Source: Meandrina meandrites
Lineage: Eukaryota; Cnidaria; Anthozoa; Scleractinia; Meandrinidae
Direction of reading: 5' to 3'
Assembly: GCA_963693305.1 (NCBI GenBank)
Contig: OY855904.1
Coordinates: forward strand, 48,141,261-48,205,260
Length of the DNA: 64,000 nt
Shown: one piece after another, positions 33,915 to 47,900 of the stretch
Layout of the letters: each line of letters begins with the position of its first letter
Numbering within the stretch: position 1 is the first letter of the stretch
The notes under the pieces: model-generated
Databases searched by the model: none
Seen by the model: only the letters and a program-made list of their open reading frames with translations
What the model was told of the DNA's origin: nothing
Made by a program: the position numbers and the translations under genes

Positions 33915-35999
33915 TTATATTGGTGTTACATTGGTGTTCTCTGCTATCAAAGTTTTTCCCTTGAGTGGGAAATAAAAAAGAAGTGCTTTTGTACTAACAC
34001 ATTCAAGATTTTCCCATTCCTCCAAATAAACAGGATACACCTCCCCTGGTGGGATTCTAATTCCACTGTCAATTGGAAATTTGTTGATGATGAAATACAC
34101 CCTCCCTTCTACTTGAATTGCACCAAGATTGTTCAGGGGAATGTGGTTTTGTTGAACGACTGACCAGGTACGTGTGTCAAAGTTGTACACTTCAACACTG
34201 GCTTCGTTACCACGCGGTACAGTTCTGCCATATTGTTTCGAGATTTCAACATTGCCCCCAGCTACACACAGTTTCTTATTGACTACAAAAAGTGTGGAAC
34301 CGAAATGAGGTAGACACATGTTTGATACAAATTCCCAACGATTGAACTGTGGATCAAAACGGTATAATACTGCTTTCTGTGGAGAATAGTCGTACTGGCC
34401 GTAAGGAGAAGTTTTTTCAATTGCTTGGGCACGCCCATAAACTACATACAGCTTTGAATCAAATACTGTTGCTCCAGCATAGCAATGAACCTCTCTGTCG
34501 CGACAGTCGCTTAGTTTAGCAATAGGTTGCCATCGACATTGGGAAAAGCTGTATCTTTGAGGAACTTTATTGAAATTACCTACAGCATACATGTAATCAC
34601 CTATAGCACATAGATTGTTAATGACACAAGGTGAGTCTGGATGCTCTTCCCACAAATTCAGATCTATGTTATAACAATGGTAGCTAGAACAGAAGTCACC
34701 TTTAACAGCTACATACAAATGATTGCCAACACGCTCGGCTGCAATGATTGACCAATCTTTCCGCAGCTTTGGTTGGCTCATAGACGTCAAACGTTTCCAC
34801 CCTTTGGTTACAACATCAAAGCACATAGCAGGAGATCCAGGACAGAGGGCAACAAGAACCTGCAACACGATACAGAAACACAGGCCCTTTAAATATCAAT
34901 TTCAAGAATCTGATGTTTAGTTTTAACATTCCTGCTTGTAAATAGTCGAAGAAAGCACATTATCAATTTCTAAATGTTTCAATATTTTGATTAATTTCCT
35001 CTTAAGTAATTTTCAATTTTCATTAACTTACATTTAACACCATTTAACACTGCTAGTGTTTCTTACGCCAGAAATGTTAAATAAGATTATAACTTTTAAA
35101 GATATAAGAGTTACAACAGATTTCCTTACTTGGCTTGAAGTTCGAGGTTTTGATTTCTCTGCAAACCTCGGCACTTGGGATGGTACATGAAAATAAATTG
35201 ACGCGTCAAATAAAATCTTATGAATAGCTGGAAGTCTCTGCATATCCCATGTATTCAACTCGTGGATCAGTACTTTGATATCCACCAGCCCCAGACGAAC
35301 AGCTCCGAGAACTTTGGCCGCAACTGCCATCCTCCCTTCCTTCTTGTGTTTAATCCACTGCATCACTGATTTGAAGACGAACGTCTCCGAAGGTGCACTG
35401 AGGTCATCTCGACTGAGGAAGCTGAGAAATTGGTCTGCGCTAATATGGATCAGGAATTCTTCGCTTTCGCAAATGTCCTTGTAATTCAAAGCCATTTGAT
35501 GGTCTGCTGCCTCTTGCAATTCCCTCAGACCGTACTTGGTAGCAATTGCACAAAGACTACGGTACCTGCGTACATCAAGCACATGATCAAGCACTTTCGT
35601 TTTCAAGAAATCACAACACTGTTGAAGAACACTTGTGACTTGAAGATGATCAGCGGCGGCAAGAACTTGAAACACGTTCTCCTTGTTAACATGAAGATCT
35701 CCAGTGTAGATGAAGTCAATTATTTGCTTCATCGTTTCCGGAGACATACTTTCATCTTTCAGTTCGATTACTTCCTGGCTCGACTCCCTCATTCCATTTG
35801 TAAACATGGCGTAGAAGTAATCACTGTGAGCCGCTAATAACATCCGATGAGCAGGAAAAACTGTTCTGCCTACTTTTAACTGTACATCAGTGAATGAACC
35901 GTCTTCTCGAAACTGAGTACACTTCTTCAGAAGAACATTGAAATGAGCAAACATCGTAGCGGCATGGTAGGTCATGTTATGTTCTTGTGGGCGTCTCAA
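33915..35999 (-). CDS. BTB-BACK-Kelch (KLHL-like) protein, gene A
   Basis: Two exons on the minus strand: 35999-35130 (290 codons) and 34859-33915 (314 codons plus stop). They are joined by a 270-bp GT-AG intron in phase 0, giving 604 residues, the usual KLHL length. Exon 1 encodes the BTB domain (about residues 20-128, with FPAHRMLLAAHSDYF and FIYTGDLHV) and BACK (about 133-240, with [16 protein letters not shown]). Exon 2 encodes about six Kelch blades, several with atypical GG positions. Such proteins usually recruit substrates to cullin-3 ubiquitin ligases. The second methionine (M16, in MFAHFN) fits the family start better and may be used. A paralogue lies at 44964-63304. A Penelope-like element ends 45 bp upstream of the first ATG. 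Confidence 0.93.
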
Positions 36000-36043
36000 T
36001 GACCAAGGGCGGAAGTTTTTAAATTACTATCATTATGATAATT

Positions 36044-38100
36044 TCATCTTAATTCAGAAAAACCTAATTTGCATTTACTTTCGACACACTTATTTACATA
36101 TGTAATTTACAAAACTAGTTTCGTCTAACACCTCTTCAGTTGATCGCCATACAATATTTGAATATAAACATACGTTATGTAGCAATACAAGAAAAATGAC
36201 CGCTCGATACGAGGACCTTATCATTTAAAGCAAGGGCCCTGAAACAAGATTTTTTCACTTCGCTACAACGTGACAAAAGACTATTATTTCGTCAATCTTA
36301 CTAATAAAATTACATTCATCACGAATTCTGGAACGTTCCCTCCACGTCTGTCGCACGAATGCCTCCACATCACAGAACGTTCTTCCTGACGTTCCAGAGC
36401 ATTCAGGTGTTCTCTTCCGTGAGTGTAACATGACATCTCTCCAATATACTTGTTACAGCAAGCTTTACACACCAGCGTGCAAGTTACACCGGTACTGCGA
36501 CAAGATCCCTTTCCGTCAGTTCGGCAGACCTGAAAATTGACCGTTGCACACCGCTTCGGTTGAACGGGTTTGACTTCTGCAACATGCTCGAGCTCTTAAG
36601 TGTTGTTCCTGACTGCTCGACAACCCTGACTTTAAATCCTGTCTCCTTGATCTCTTTCATGTAACGATGTTTAAGCTGGGCCCCTGGTGTTGCTGGTACG
36701 AAAATCACTGTGTCAAACCCTCCTTTCTTGTACCAGATCTCACGCCTTTTTCCGTTTCTCTCGTGCTTGGTCCAACTTCCTTCAATCTCTTCGCTTGTAC
36801 AACGGCGTCTCGCCACTTGCATCAAGTTCTATCAAGCGAGTGTAGACATTCAACGCTGATCTTACCACTTCTGTTCAAAACTTCTGATCGTAACCAGAGT
36901 ACTGGGGTCGTAACATCATGTGATTGATATGGGCAACAACAGTTTCCCAAGGGAGCTCTCTACTGCAGTTGAGAAGTACTCTCAACACTTCCTGTGTAAG
37001 TATTGTTCGTTTGTAGCTCCATGATAAGGCTGACCTTGCATTAACCACGGATCTGGTGAAAACATCTTTGTAGTAGAACTCATGTAACACCACCTTGACT
37101 TCACGCTCTTGTGCATTTCCTATTACCCTGTTCTTCTTCTCCACCCAGACTTTCCAGTCTAGTGTGGGTAGTTTCCCATCGCTGTGCCGTGAAGGGTAAT
37201 CAACTTCTAGCTCAATCGACGAGTGAATGCTGTTTCCAACTGACTGTACCAGGAGCATCCATCTTCCATCCGCTTGGACATCTTGCTCTTATTCAGCAAC
37301 GTGCTCATCCTGGATCACCTTACCCTCGACAAACCTGAGGCCAGTGCTGGGATTGTCCATAATGACGCTTATATCATCAACATATCTTTTGTACACCCGT
37401 AACTTTGGCCTATTATCTTCCACCTAGCTTTTTCATAAACTGCCTGTCCCACCAGACCATAAACAACTGAGCCAGGACCCCTGTAAGTTCTAGTCATATG
37501 GGACCTCCCGTCGATTGCAAATTTATCTCGTTGTTAAACATGTGCATGTGGTTCTCTATGATTAACAAAAGGACTGTCTTCATTGCCTCGGTGAACATCT
37601 TCCTGATAGTAACTTTATCGGGCTCTTTTGCCGGGGGGTTTCAGCTAGAGCACAACCTGTTATGGTGGTGGTCGGCCTCTGCTGGTCCTGCGTCGTGGGC
37701 AAAACTGCAGCAGCCCCACATCTCTCAACTCTGCCTCAGTCCTGTTCAACGCAAGGTACAACCCCAACTCCTCAGCATTCACCCCAACAATTTGTACACT
37801 GCTTGTGTGGAAAACCTCACACACCTTCTCTACTGTAAAAGAGATGTCCAAACTCGGATAAAACGCCTTAACATCTGCTGAGCCAACAACGATATCTTCC
37901 GTGACTTGGCTGTCATTTAACTGCTTAAAATCGGGCAACATCTTCTCAGTATTAAAGCACACACTCTTCTATGCTTTCCAAACCTCTGCCAAAATAAAGC
38001 TGACTAAGTTCGACAATTTCCTGTTGTAAGCTGACACCGCTACGCATATCGGATCTTTGATTAACATCAAGTGAGGTCCAGATCGAAAATGGGTTGGCCA
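36044..38100 (-). pseudogene. Penelope-like element, copy 1 (decayed)
   Basis: On the minus strand, in several broken frames, the fragments run in order: RT motif with SADVKAFYPSLDI (about 37900), YVDD active site (37373-37384), a thumb-like segment with LHEFYYKDV (about 37080), then FVPATPG...RYMKEIKETGF, and a GIY-YIG-like nuclease region (CCNKYIGE, REHLNALE, CDRRGGNVPEF) near 36300-36480. RT followed by GIY-YIG is the Penelope-like arrangement. Frameshifts and stops make it non-functional. The 3' untranslated part up to 36044 aligns with that of copy 2. It lies head to head with copy 2. Confidence 0.8.
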
Positions 38101-38237
38101 AGTTACGCTAGTCGACGCATCGCAAGACAGATTCCATAGCGCATGAGGGGGCAGAGAAAGAGGAAAGGATATAGCCCTTTGCTTTGGGGACTAAAACCTT
38201 TGATTTGTGATACCTGCGACCTACAGTAAGGATATCG

Positions 38238-41221
38238 TTGTCTATTGGACAAATCTGGAAGGCTTGCAGTAGACGCCCTGGATAACTGTCGTGCAGCATG
38301 TCAACAACATGCCGAGAATGATCCTGCTGTTACAGAGGAGTTGCATGAGAGAGCACAGGCAGAAGCGAATGCACATTCCGTTCTATGGATGGGGATCCTG
38401 AATGTAGGAGGGGGTGTTGGAGGACAAGCAAGAATCAAGAGCAACATGCTAGTCAATGATTGTACTCTTGCCCCGTTGTATACTCCTAGAAAAGACCACA
38501 AGAATGTAAGTGACCACAATGTTGGCCCGGTTCAACCGGTATGCGGAGATGTGACAGCTTACAACAGGAAATTGTCGCTCTTGGTCAGCTTTATTTTGGC
38601 AGAGGTGTGGAAAGAAAAGGAGAGCTTTATTTAATAATAAGGAGATTATTGTGGAAGGCAATACTCTGTTTTTTAGAGAATGGCTTAACAAGGGCATCCT
38701 CTCTATTCAAGCCCTTCTCGATGACACTGCTCGTATCATGTCATATGCGGAATTTAAGTCTAGATACGCGCGCAGATTGAACTTCCTTCAATATTATCAG
38801 GTCATAAGCGCTATCCCGAAGAATCTACTAAACAAAGCAAAAACCAGCGATCGAGTTAGAGAAGAGTCATATTCCGTAGAGAGTGGTATCATCCAATTAG
38901 ATGAGTCCATGCAACTAGATTTAAATAAGGCCAAGACTTGCGCTTTCTACAAACTATCAAATATGAAGACCCACACAGTTGATCAGACCGGCCCTAGAAG
39001 ATGGAACGAAAGTTTATCAATGAATGAAGACTCCTGGGAAAAAGCATAAACCTTCCTCAAAAATTTATGTAAAGAAACCAAATTAAGGGGATTTCAATTT
39101 AAGCTAATCCACTGTATCGTAGTTGCTAAAAAGGGCCTATTTCGCTTTGGTATCAAACCGGATGACGACTGCCTATACTGTGGAGAAAAAGACTCCATTG
39201 ACCATTCATTCAAAGATTGCCATTTCGTAAATTCCTTCGAAACGGAGGTTATCAAGTGGTTCAACACATCAAATAACTCACGGCTCGATCCATGTAGTGG
39301 AGAAAAAATCTTTGGCCTCACTGAGTGTTCATACAATACATGAGTTAGCAAGAAAGTTCAAATATACAATGCTATTCATGCAATACTACACTTATATCTG
39401 TAAATGACACGACAAAGCAATCATCATTAAGGATTTCATAAATAAAATCTTACTCAAATACAAAATAGAAAACAACAAACCTTAAAGGGTACTAAAGAAT
39501 GCCTTCTCGTGAACAAAAAACAACGAAAGAACTGCTAATGTATTTTTTATTGTTTTCTTACCTCATTGATGTAAAATAAGTTAATTAAGTGTAAGTAAAT
39601 ATTGTAAGCAGTGCAGACAATCGGGCAACAAGAATTGTAATTGACTGTTTTAAAGGAGTAGTTACTGTAAGCCACTTCTGTGTGTCTTAAATGCAAAGGA
39701 GCAAAATGTTGTTATCAATACTTAAAAAAAAAAAAAACAAACTAAATAAAACAAAAAAGAGGAGAGTGTGCGCCTGAATGGGACAGGCAGTTTATGAAAA
39801 AGGTGGACGATAATGGGCCAAAGTTACGGGTGTACAAGAGGTATGTTGATGACATAAACGTCATTATGGACACCCATAGCTCTGGCCTCAGGTTTGTCAA
39901 GGGTAAGGTGATCCAGCATGAGCACGTTGCTGAATAAGAGCAAGATGTCGAAGCGCATACAAGGCACGTGCTCCCTGGTACAGTTAATTAGAAACAGCAT
40001 TCACTCTTCGATTGAGCTACAAGTTGATTACCCTTAACGACACAGCAATGGGAAACTTCCCATACTAGACTTGGAAGACTGGGTGGAGAAGAACAACAGG
40101 GTAATATAAAATGCACAAGAGCGTGAAGTCAAGGTGGTGTTACATGAGTTCTACTACAAAGATGTTTTGACCAGATCCGTGGTTAATGCGAGATCAGCCT
40201 TACCAGGGAGCTACAAACGAACAATACTTACACAGGAAGTGTTGAGAGTACTTCTCAACTGCAGTAGAGAGCTCCCTTGAGAAACTGTTGTTGCCCATGT
40301 CAACCACATGATGTTACGACTCCAGTACTCTGGTTACGATCAGAAGTTTTGAACAGAAGTGGTAAGATCAGCGTTGAATGCCTACACTCGCTTGATAGAA
40401 CTTCATGCAAGTGGTGAGACGCCGTTGTACAGGCGAAGAGATTGGAGAAAGGTAGACCAAGCACGAGAGAAACGGGGAAAGCGTGAGATCTGGTACAAGA
40501 AAAGAACACCAGGGTCCCAGCTTAAACATCGTTACATGAAAGAGATCAAGGAGACAGGATTTAAAGTCAGGGTTGTCGAGCAGTCAGGAACAACACTTAA
40601 TAAGAGCTCGAGCAGGTTGCAGAAGTCAGACCCGTTCAAGCCGAAGCGGTGTGCAACGGCCGATTGTCTGGTCTGCCGAACTGACGGAAAGGGATCTTGT
40701 CGCAGTACCGGTGTAACTTACGAGCTGGTGCGTAAAGCCTGCTGTAACAAGTGTATTGTGGAGACGTCACGAATTACTTACACTCGCGGGAAAGAACACC
40801 CTAATGCTCTGGAACATCGAGAAGAAAGATCTGTGATGTGGAAGCATTCGTGTGATAGACATGGAGGGAACGTTCCAGAATTCGTGATGAATGTAACGGG
40901 AACTTGAGGACCTGATGTTGAGGCAGGCCACAGAGTCGGTTTTGATTAGTAAGATTAAAGAAAGAATGCTCATTAACTCCAAAACTGAGTGGAATTACGT
41001 CGGCATCCCAAGGAATGTTGTCACGTTGTAGCGAACTGTAGAGCCCTTGTTTCAAATGATAAGGTTCTGGTATCGAGCGGTCATTTTTCGTGTTTTGCTA
41101 CATTTCGTATGTCTATATTCAAATATGGTATGGCGATCTTAGACGAACTAGTTTTGTAAATCGCACATGTAAATTAGTGTGACGAAAGTAAATGCAAATT
41201 AGTTTTTCCGAATTAAGATGA
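38238..41221 (+). pseudogene. Penelope-like element, copy 2 (decayed, split by a LINE)
   Basis: The plus-strand copy of the same family has an N-terminal part with LAPLYTPRKDHK and CGDVTAYNRKLS (38245-38630), then a LINE insertion. It resumes at about 39765 with a YVDD-type region (about 39840), thumb (40080-40350), KRTPGSQLKHRYMKEI (40500) and the GIY-YIG-like end (40730-40900). The segment holding RT motif A is missing, and stops and frameshifts are frequent. Both copies share a 3' tail that ends with AATTAAGATGA (41221 here, 36044 in copy 1). Confidence 0.78.
38634..39763 (+). mobile_element. 5'-truncated LINE (L1-like) 3' end with A-rich tail
   Basis: Translated 38651-39300 resembles the C-terminal part of L1-like reverse transcriptase proteins. 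It has a block around FFREWLNKGILSIQ and a CCHC-type finger (CLYCGEKDSIDHSFKDC at about 39170-39220). An in-frame TAA at 39047 breaks it. The tail is A-rich (about 39721-39760). Both ends fall inside Penelope copy 2. Similar AAAAGGAGAG-like sequences at the two edges may be the target duplication, but this is imperfect. Confidence 0.7.
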
Positions 41222-44200
41222 GTAATACTTTTTCTCAGAAATATGATACTTTGTGAGATTAGCAAATAACACTGCGCCGTGATTGGTTAACCGGAACCGA
41301 TTGGATTGGATCAAATTCCCGCCAAAATAGTCACGTGCACGGTGAATGATTTAATAAGTCACTTTTCATAAGGAAAACAAATAATAATTAGAAAAACTCT
41401 TTTAAATTAAAACGAAAGTGAAAGATTCAAATCACTATTAAGTGAGAACATGTTAGGTCAGACTGTAGAATGTCTAAGTGAAAAGTGCAAGACTAGACCA
41501 AAACTGAAAACTTGTTTATTTTACAAATACGCTATATATTTTCAGATTTAATTAACATATCAGTGCCCATGTAATTTCTGTTCGAATTTCATCTACCGCA
41601 GCCTAGGCCTGGATTGCAGCTGAAATTAACAAATTTCTCTTAGAAAACTGCAGCTCTAAAAGACTTCATAATTCGTTGGATCCTGGATCCTTTTCAGCTA
41701 ATGATCCCATGGTTCAAAATAATACCTCGCTGAAGAGTAAGCAAAGCGCTGGAACATCCCAAACAAAGTGACTTCAACAAGTCATGCTTGACTTTCCTTT
41801 GTTTTGAATGTCCCAGGCTGGAGCTTGTCCCCTAACATGGCGGAATTTTTGCTAAGTGGCCGTTACCTGAAAAGGAGCCAATTCCTTGCTTTCCATTTCT
41901 TTGTCTAATTTCGCATGCAGGAGACTATTGGTCCTGATTTAATAAGCCGGGTTCGTTCAGTTTGCCGAGCTCCCGGCAAGTCTGCTGAACACCGAGAAAT
42001 GTTACTGGGAAATAAATTGAACACTCGAGAGAGTGTTTCATCTCGTTTGCAAACACCGAGAATGGAGTTGAAAATATGACATGCAGCGGGGCAGTTTTTC
42101 ACGAAGTTTGAGGTGTTCAGGAAATGTGATAAAATACTCTTCTCAATCGAAGCTAAAACTACTCGAAACTGCGGAGAAAACCGAAAAATAAAATCGTAAA
42201 ATCTTATGCTACTGAAGATCACATGTCCAAACCACCGTCACCGTTCTGATTTTCCTTGTTTTAACTTTTTTAATCGAGGTGAGTATATAATAGCCGGACT
42301 CAGCATCAAACCTGGTATACATACTGACAACAGGTAATCGCGCTCGCAAGCCAACCGTGTAACAGCGCTTTCTTGCGATCCACAGACCAAAATGATCTAC
42401 CAGGTGAAACTGATATAGTGAACCATAAAGCTAAAAAAAACTCGCTAAATTGACCAGACAACCATTTTCCGCCAAGATCATTAGTGCTCGACTTAACTCG
42501 GTCGTTCGCGCAAAATCTAGTCCTTCCCGGGTAAACCAGGCTCATAATAAATTGCTAGAAGACATCTCGGCAAACCGAGCCAGCGCGGTTACAGTGGCCT
42601 GGTTCAAGTTACCAGGCCCTGAGGCTTTCAAGCCTTGGTTGATAACTAAGCGAAGAAAAAAGCCTTTGCGTTGGAACTGATACAAATACTGGGCAGCGAA
42701 TGTTCCTGGTTTTGTAGAAAAGAAACATATATACCTCGGGTTACGAATTGATCAAACTTGTAAGTGTGTTTTAACGAGCTGTTTCGAGAACACGTTATGT
42801 AAAAGGTAAAATCAAAATGAGCCCAGTTTTCTCAGCGGAGTCTGTAAATATTCACACTACACGACCTTGATTCATAGAAACAGCATTTTCCATTCGAGGT
42901 CATATTATATCAAATGCAAAAATACTGCGCCTTTTATAACACGCAAACTTGAAAGTTAAAAACCCAACTAACGAGTGCGTTTTTCGCTAGTAACGGAGAC
43001 GTAGTTGGAATCGTAACATCCTCGGAGACCCAGGGACAGTTAGTGGGGGCGAGGGAAAGTCGTAAAAGGCAAAAAAGACATTCGGCTGTAGAGTCTGCTT
43101 ACGACCTAGCGTAAATCGAAAATCAGGAGTCATATGCTCGACGAAATCGAAGTCAGAAGAATCATATCGTTTTCAATTTCTTTCAGTTCCGCTTAAGACT
43201 CCGTTGCTTATGATCCAGTGAAAACGAGATTGTCAGGGTCGCAAGCAGAAGCATTCTTGTCCCCATAGCGGTAGCCTTTTTCGCTTTTTCGCTGTACAAA
43301 AATGCCAATTTCCAGCTGAGGTTTTCATTGCAGCAGTTTAAAAATGCAATTCCTTTTAGGAAAATATAATGCGAACGCGGTTTTGGTGCAGTCACAAGGT
43401 GGCTTCTTCAGTTTGCGGCGTTCCACGTATGTAATATGAGGGATTTAGAGAAATCCAGGCCATTTCCCAAGCGCTCAGAGAGCTTTGTGAATCATGTCCC
43501 TGGTTAAGACACGTCACCATCCAGGGATTGTATTGCTTTTTCATGTAGTGGTATTCAGTTGTCCAAAGGCTCTTTCAAGGTTCTGTAAAATTACTTTACG
43601 ACCATAAGTACAAACTATACAAAATTAATGTGCAGAAGTAAACAGTCTTTTTTTCATGATGGTTGTCGTTGGCTAGGAACTGGTCTCTACGATTTTATTC
43701 AAGAAAAAGAGTGCGAGCAAAGCAAGGATCGAAGGTTTAAAAAAGAAATCTTTCACTCATCTCTCCACTCCATTAATATTTTTGCTCCCTCCAAGCGCCT
43801 TCTTCCTTTGTTCGCGATCTTTGTTGTTGATTTAGCGCATCATGGACCGAGCTCTAAACAAGTTTACATTTCAATGTTCTTGCACGCACTGGAGCAATGA
43901 GATGTAAAACATGGTAAACCACTAAGACAAGACTAAGATTCCGACTGTATTCTTAAATACCTTTTATTTCAATTCTGGTTTGTCCATTCTACAAAATTTT
44001 AAAGTCACGTTCGCATCTCAAAATTTGAACTAGATAACTAAAGCATACTTCTTATATCTATATTTGCTAAGTCAAGTACAAAAATGTCATTTACACTAGA
44101 AATTTACTCCTTTAGGTTTTGTGTGCTAATTGCGCCATAAACATAAATTAAAAAAATCAGTATTTATACTTGTCAAGCTGCAGACGCTACATCAATAAAC

Positions 44201-44963
44201 TTATTCCATTCCTTTGCACCCTAAGAACATTGGAACGGGTTTCGATTAAGTGCCGAAAGTAATCTGCAATAGCAAAGCGCGCGAGTGACGTCATGTGTCA
44301 GACAAGACTCAGACAAACAAACTGGAATGGCGGAAGATTTCCCAAAAAACACTTTCTAAAACAGCCAATGTTCCTAAAACACTTTTTTGAAACTTAAACT
44401 TCGTCTAGATTCCCTTTATTTCTCTCGGAACACACTGATGTTGTCTGAGCCTCGTGGGGGTATAATCCGCATTTGCATTGTATTTTTAAACCTCGCGCGC
44501 TTCGCTTTTGCTTTGATTTTGTTTTACCACGCTTTGCGAATGGCTCATAAAAAATTCTCCCGCCAAACACTACAGCAATCGGGTTCGAAACCAGATCCAA
44601 TCTCTACTTAGTCACAAGTTTTCCCTCGCGTCGCCTTATATTTTTCTGCGTTTCTCTTAATTGGCCATTGTAGGTCTTGTAGTAACTTTATTTTTGGTTT
44701 TACGTTACTCAGATGAAAAACACTCTAGTTTAAATCAGAAGCAATTACAAATTATCTTCCTTCTTGCTTTAATGGAGTTGTTTAATCCGCCTGCATTGAA
44801 ACTGAAGCTCTTGCCTGCATGTTGATTAGAACTGTTCTGCTCTTTTAGGAAACACCATTATTATGCCAGAAAACTACAATGCTTATAAATGAAATATTCT
44901 CTAAACAGGAAAGTATTCCAGTTTTCTCAGTCATTACCAGATCATAGCAACTTGTGACTACCT
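41222..44963. other. Intergenic region, nothing recognised
   Basis: AT-rich sequence without a convincing coding region or element on either strand. Short frames here show no family resemblance. TTTATT at about 44688 is a candidate poly-A signal (AATAAA on minus) for the Kelch gene that ends at 44964. Confidence 0.5.
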
Positions 44964-47900
44964 TCACTCAGTTTTTAAACGTTTCCTTTTTACTGGCAGA
45001 TAGCACAGGACAGCAGTTTTGTCAATTTTTCCTAAATTTTCCCACTCGTCCAAAGGAACAGGATAACGCTCCTCTGGTGGGATTCTTATGCCACTGTCAA
45101 TTGGAAATTTGTTGATAATGAAATACACCCTCCCTTCTATTTCCACTGCACCAAGGTTGTTTGGGGGAATATGTTTTTGTTCAACAACAGACCAACTGTT
45201 GTTTTTCTCATTATAAACTTCTACAGTTGCAGGATTGCCTTTTAGAGAACCATATCTGTCTATGCAATCTTTTCCCCCTGCAACATAAAGTCTACTGTTT
45301 ACTACAAAAAGAGTTGATCCAAAGTGAGGCTGGCAGGTTGATGCCTTTACTTCCCACTGATTTTTGCCTGGATCAAAACAATGAAGTGTGGCATTATGCA
45401 TTTTGTCAGTGCCAGATGAAGTACGAAACATACCTCCATAAAGGACACACACCTTTGAATTGTGTGCCGTTGTTCCACTACTGTAAAACTTGTGTTCGCC
45501 TCTACTTCTAACACTTACTATACCAAAAGTCTGCAACTGACATTTAGACAAGCTATACCTTTGAGGAATCGGATTACAATCAGGACTAATTGCATACATA
45601 TAATCTCCTATAACACATAAGTTGTTGATTACTCCGGATGAGTGTTTTAGCCTTTCCCTTACATTACCTTCTGTGTCATAACGATAAATGCAGTAATTAC
45701 TCCAATCGCATTTCCCAGCAACAAACAAGTTACTGCCAACAGCCTCTGCACAGTAGAATTCCAATGCCTCAATTTTTCGTTTTACAGATGGCAAAAGTTT
45801 CCATTTTTTGGCATCAATGTCAAAAAACTTCATCATGTTCATTTGAACCCCAGGGAGAACTGCAATAACAACCTGTAATAATAAATGAAAGTTAATTTCA
45901 ATAATAATATATAGATTTAGGCAGGCCTAAAAGCGGAGCTCCCATTTATCATTTTTTTTTGCTCAAGTAAATTACAGTGTTATCAAATAAGAAACCACAC
46001 TATATTTCTAAGCTTATACGGTGGCCCATATAGATACAAAAAACCTCTCATGATTTTGTTGACGAAAGTGACGTCAATATATTATTCCTCACGTACGCAC
46101 ACAGGCGCAAAACAAATCTTAGTAAAACGTTTTACAACGTTTACTGTACACTAATTCGTAACACAGGGAGCCCAGACAAACTGTTTGTGTACACATTAGC
46201 ATTTTTGTGTGCATTAGCATTTTTATAGCAAATGTATAGGATTTACAGAACGGCTCGCAGAATTGCGTGTAATAACGTAAAATATAAACAAATACATGCT
46301 AAATAAACGTAAGTTTATCTTACCAGTTTTGTGGTGTTGTTCTTTTGACTCGAAATTGCGAATTTGAGCGGTTTGAAGGATTTTGCGTTCGCTGCTTACT
46401 ACACATATAATTATAATGAAAGGGTGGAAACTCCAACAGCTCCAAATTCGAACAGCTCCAGCGCCGAGGCGATTTTCGACCAGAAAATCCCATTGCACAG
46501 CTTTCAAACTAAGCAACATGTAAGAGGAAGGTTTGAGGAATCTTCTCGTATTGTTCGATCGAAAATTCATCCAAACGGCCCAGAGCTAGCCTTCGAACAA
46601 AAACGGGTAACCAAAAATTTTAAGCCGTCCGAATGCGTAGCGACAAAAAGTTGTGCCGAAGGGAATTTGCTATTCCCTAGCCTCTTTCTGATTGGATACA
46701 ATTAAACAATGGTCGTTCAAGATTTCGTCCCGTGGATAGGTGGGCAAAGGCAAGATCAATACTCACTGGCATGGGTAGTGATGTCAATGGATCGACGCAA
46801 TTTCGAGCCAAAAGAACCACACCACAAAACTGGTAAGAAAAACTTACGTTTATTTAGCATGTATTTGTTCATATTTTACGTTATTACACGCAATTCTGCG
46901 AGCCGTTCTGTAAATCCTATACATTTGCTATAAAAATGCTAATGCACACAAAAATGCTAATGTGCACACATGTAAAATAGTTTGTTTGGGCTCCCTGTGA
47001 TTCGTAATACACCTCTAGGACCTGTATGAGTTATTCAATGTAAAAAGAACCTTGACCTTGTTTTGATTACTACAAAACTGTTAGGGCAAGAAAATCAACT
47101 GAAGGCAAAAACAAAGTACGTACAGAAAAACAAAGTGAACTCGCTGCTCACCCTGCGAGCAGAGCCCTTTCTTTTCCACTGATGTACTTGACAGGGCTCT
47201 GCAAGAATCGCGTCAAATCTTTGTTGAGCATGCGCGAGGCTTACGTGAGGCTTGCGCGTTAAGCTTGCGCGAGGATCACTTTATCTTAGCATGCACGCGC
47301 GGAATGGCGTAAACGATCGTACACGATAGTGTAAACAACGTGTTTTGGTTTACAAATTCTTTTCTTCAAAGAGCGTCTGAATTCCTTTGGTAAAACATGT
47401 CAAGCACCGCTTGAGGTCTTGTAAGTGACTTTATGGTAGAGCTGTATGATTTTAACCGTGAAATTTCTTCTTGGTTTGCGAAAAAAGCGAGATCTTAAAT
47501 GTTCCACAACTGCACGTGCACTCAAACGGCAGAAGATGGCGAGAGCAATCGTCAGCTCTAGTGCTTTCGAGAGCGTACTGTGGGCTCCTTCTTGACCGTT
47601 GGTTTTTCCAAAAAGTTAATACCCGCGCAGCAAAAACCGGTTTGATCTGGACTGACTAGCCCAAACTTTGGGGCTGCGGTCACTTCAAAGAAATGACACG
47701 ATTTATGCAGAGCCTCTTTTTCTTCCCAAATCTCAGCCGCAGGGAAGTTAAAAGAGGCTCTGCTCGCAGGGTACTCGCTGCTAAACCAGGGCTCGACACT
47801 AACTTTTCAACTTACTAGCCTAGTGGCTAGTGACAACTTAGATGTTACTAGCCAAAAAAAATTTTTACTAGCCAAGCGGTGATGTCTCCAGTTAAATATC

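Noticed and set aside
38108..38299. Minus-strand 63-residue frame between the two Penelope copies
   Set aside because: No clear match to the element or any family. It lies in the junction and may be leftover from another repeat.
46364..46705. 113-residue frame inside the foldback element as a gene
   Set aside because: No recognised motif, and it lies within a short non-autonomous element; most likely chance.
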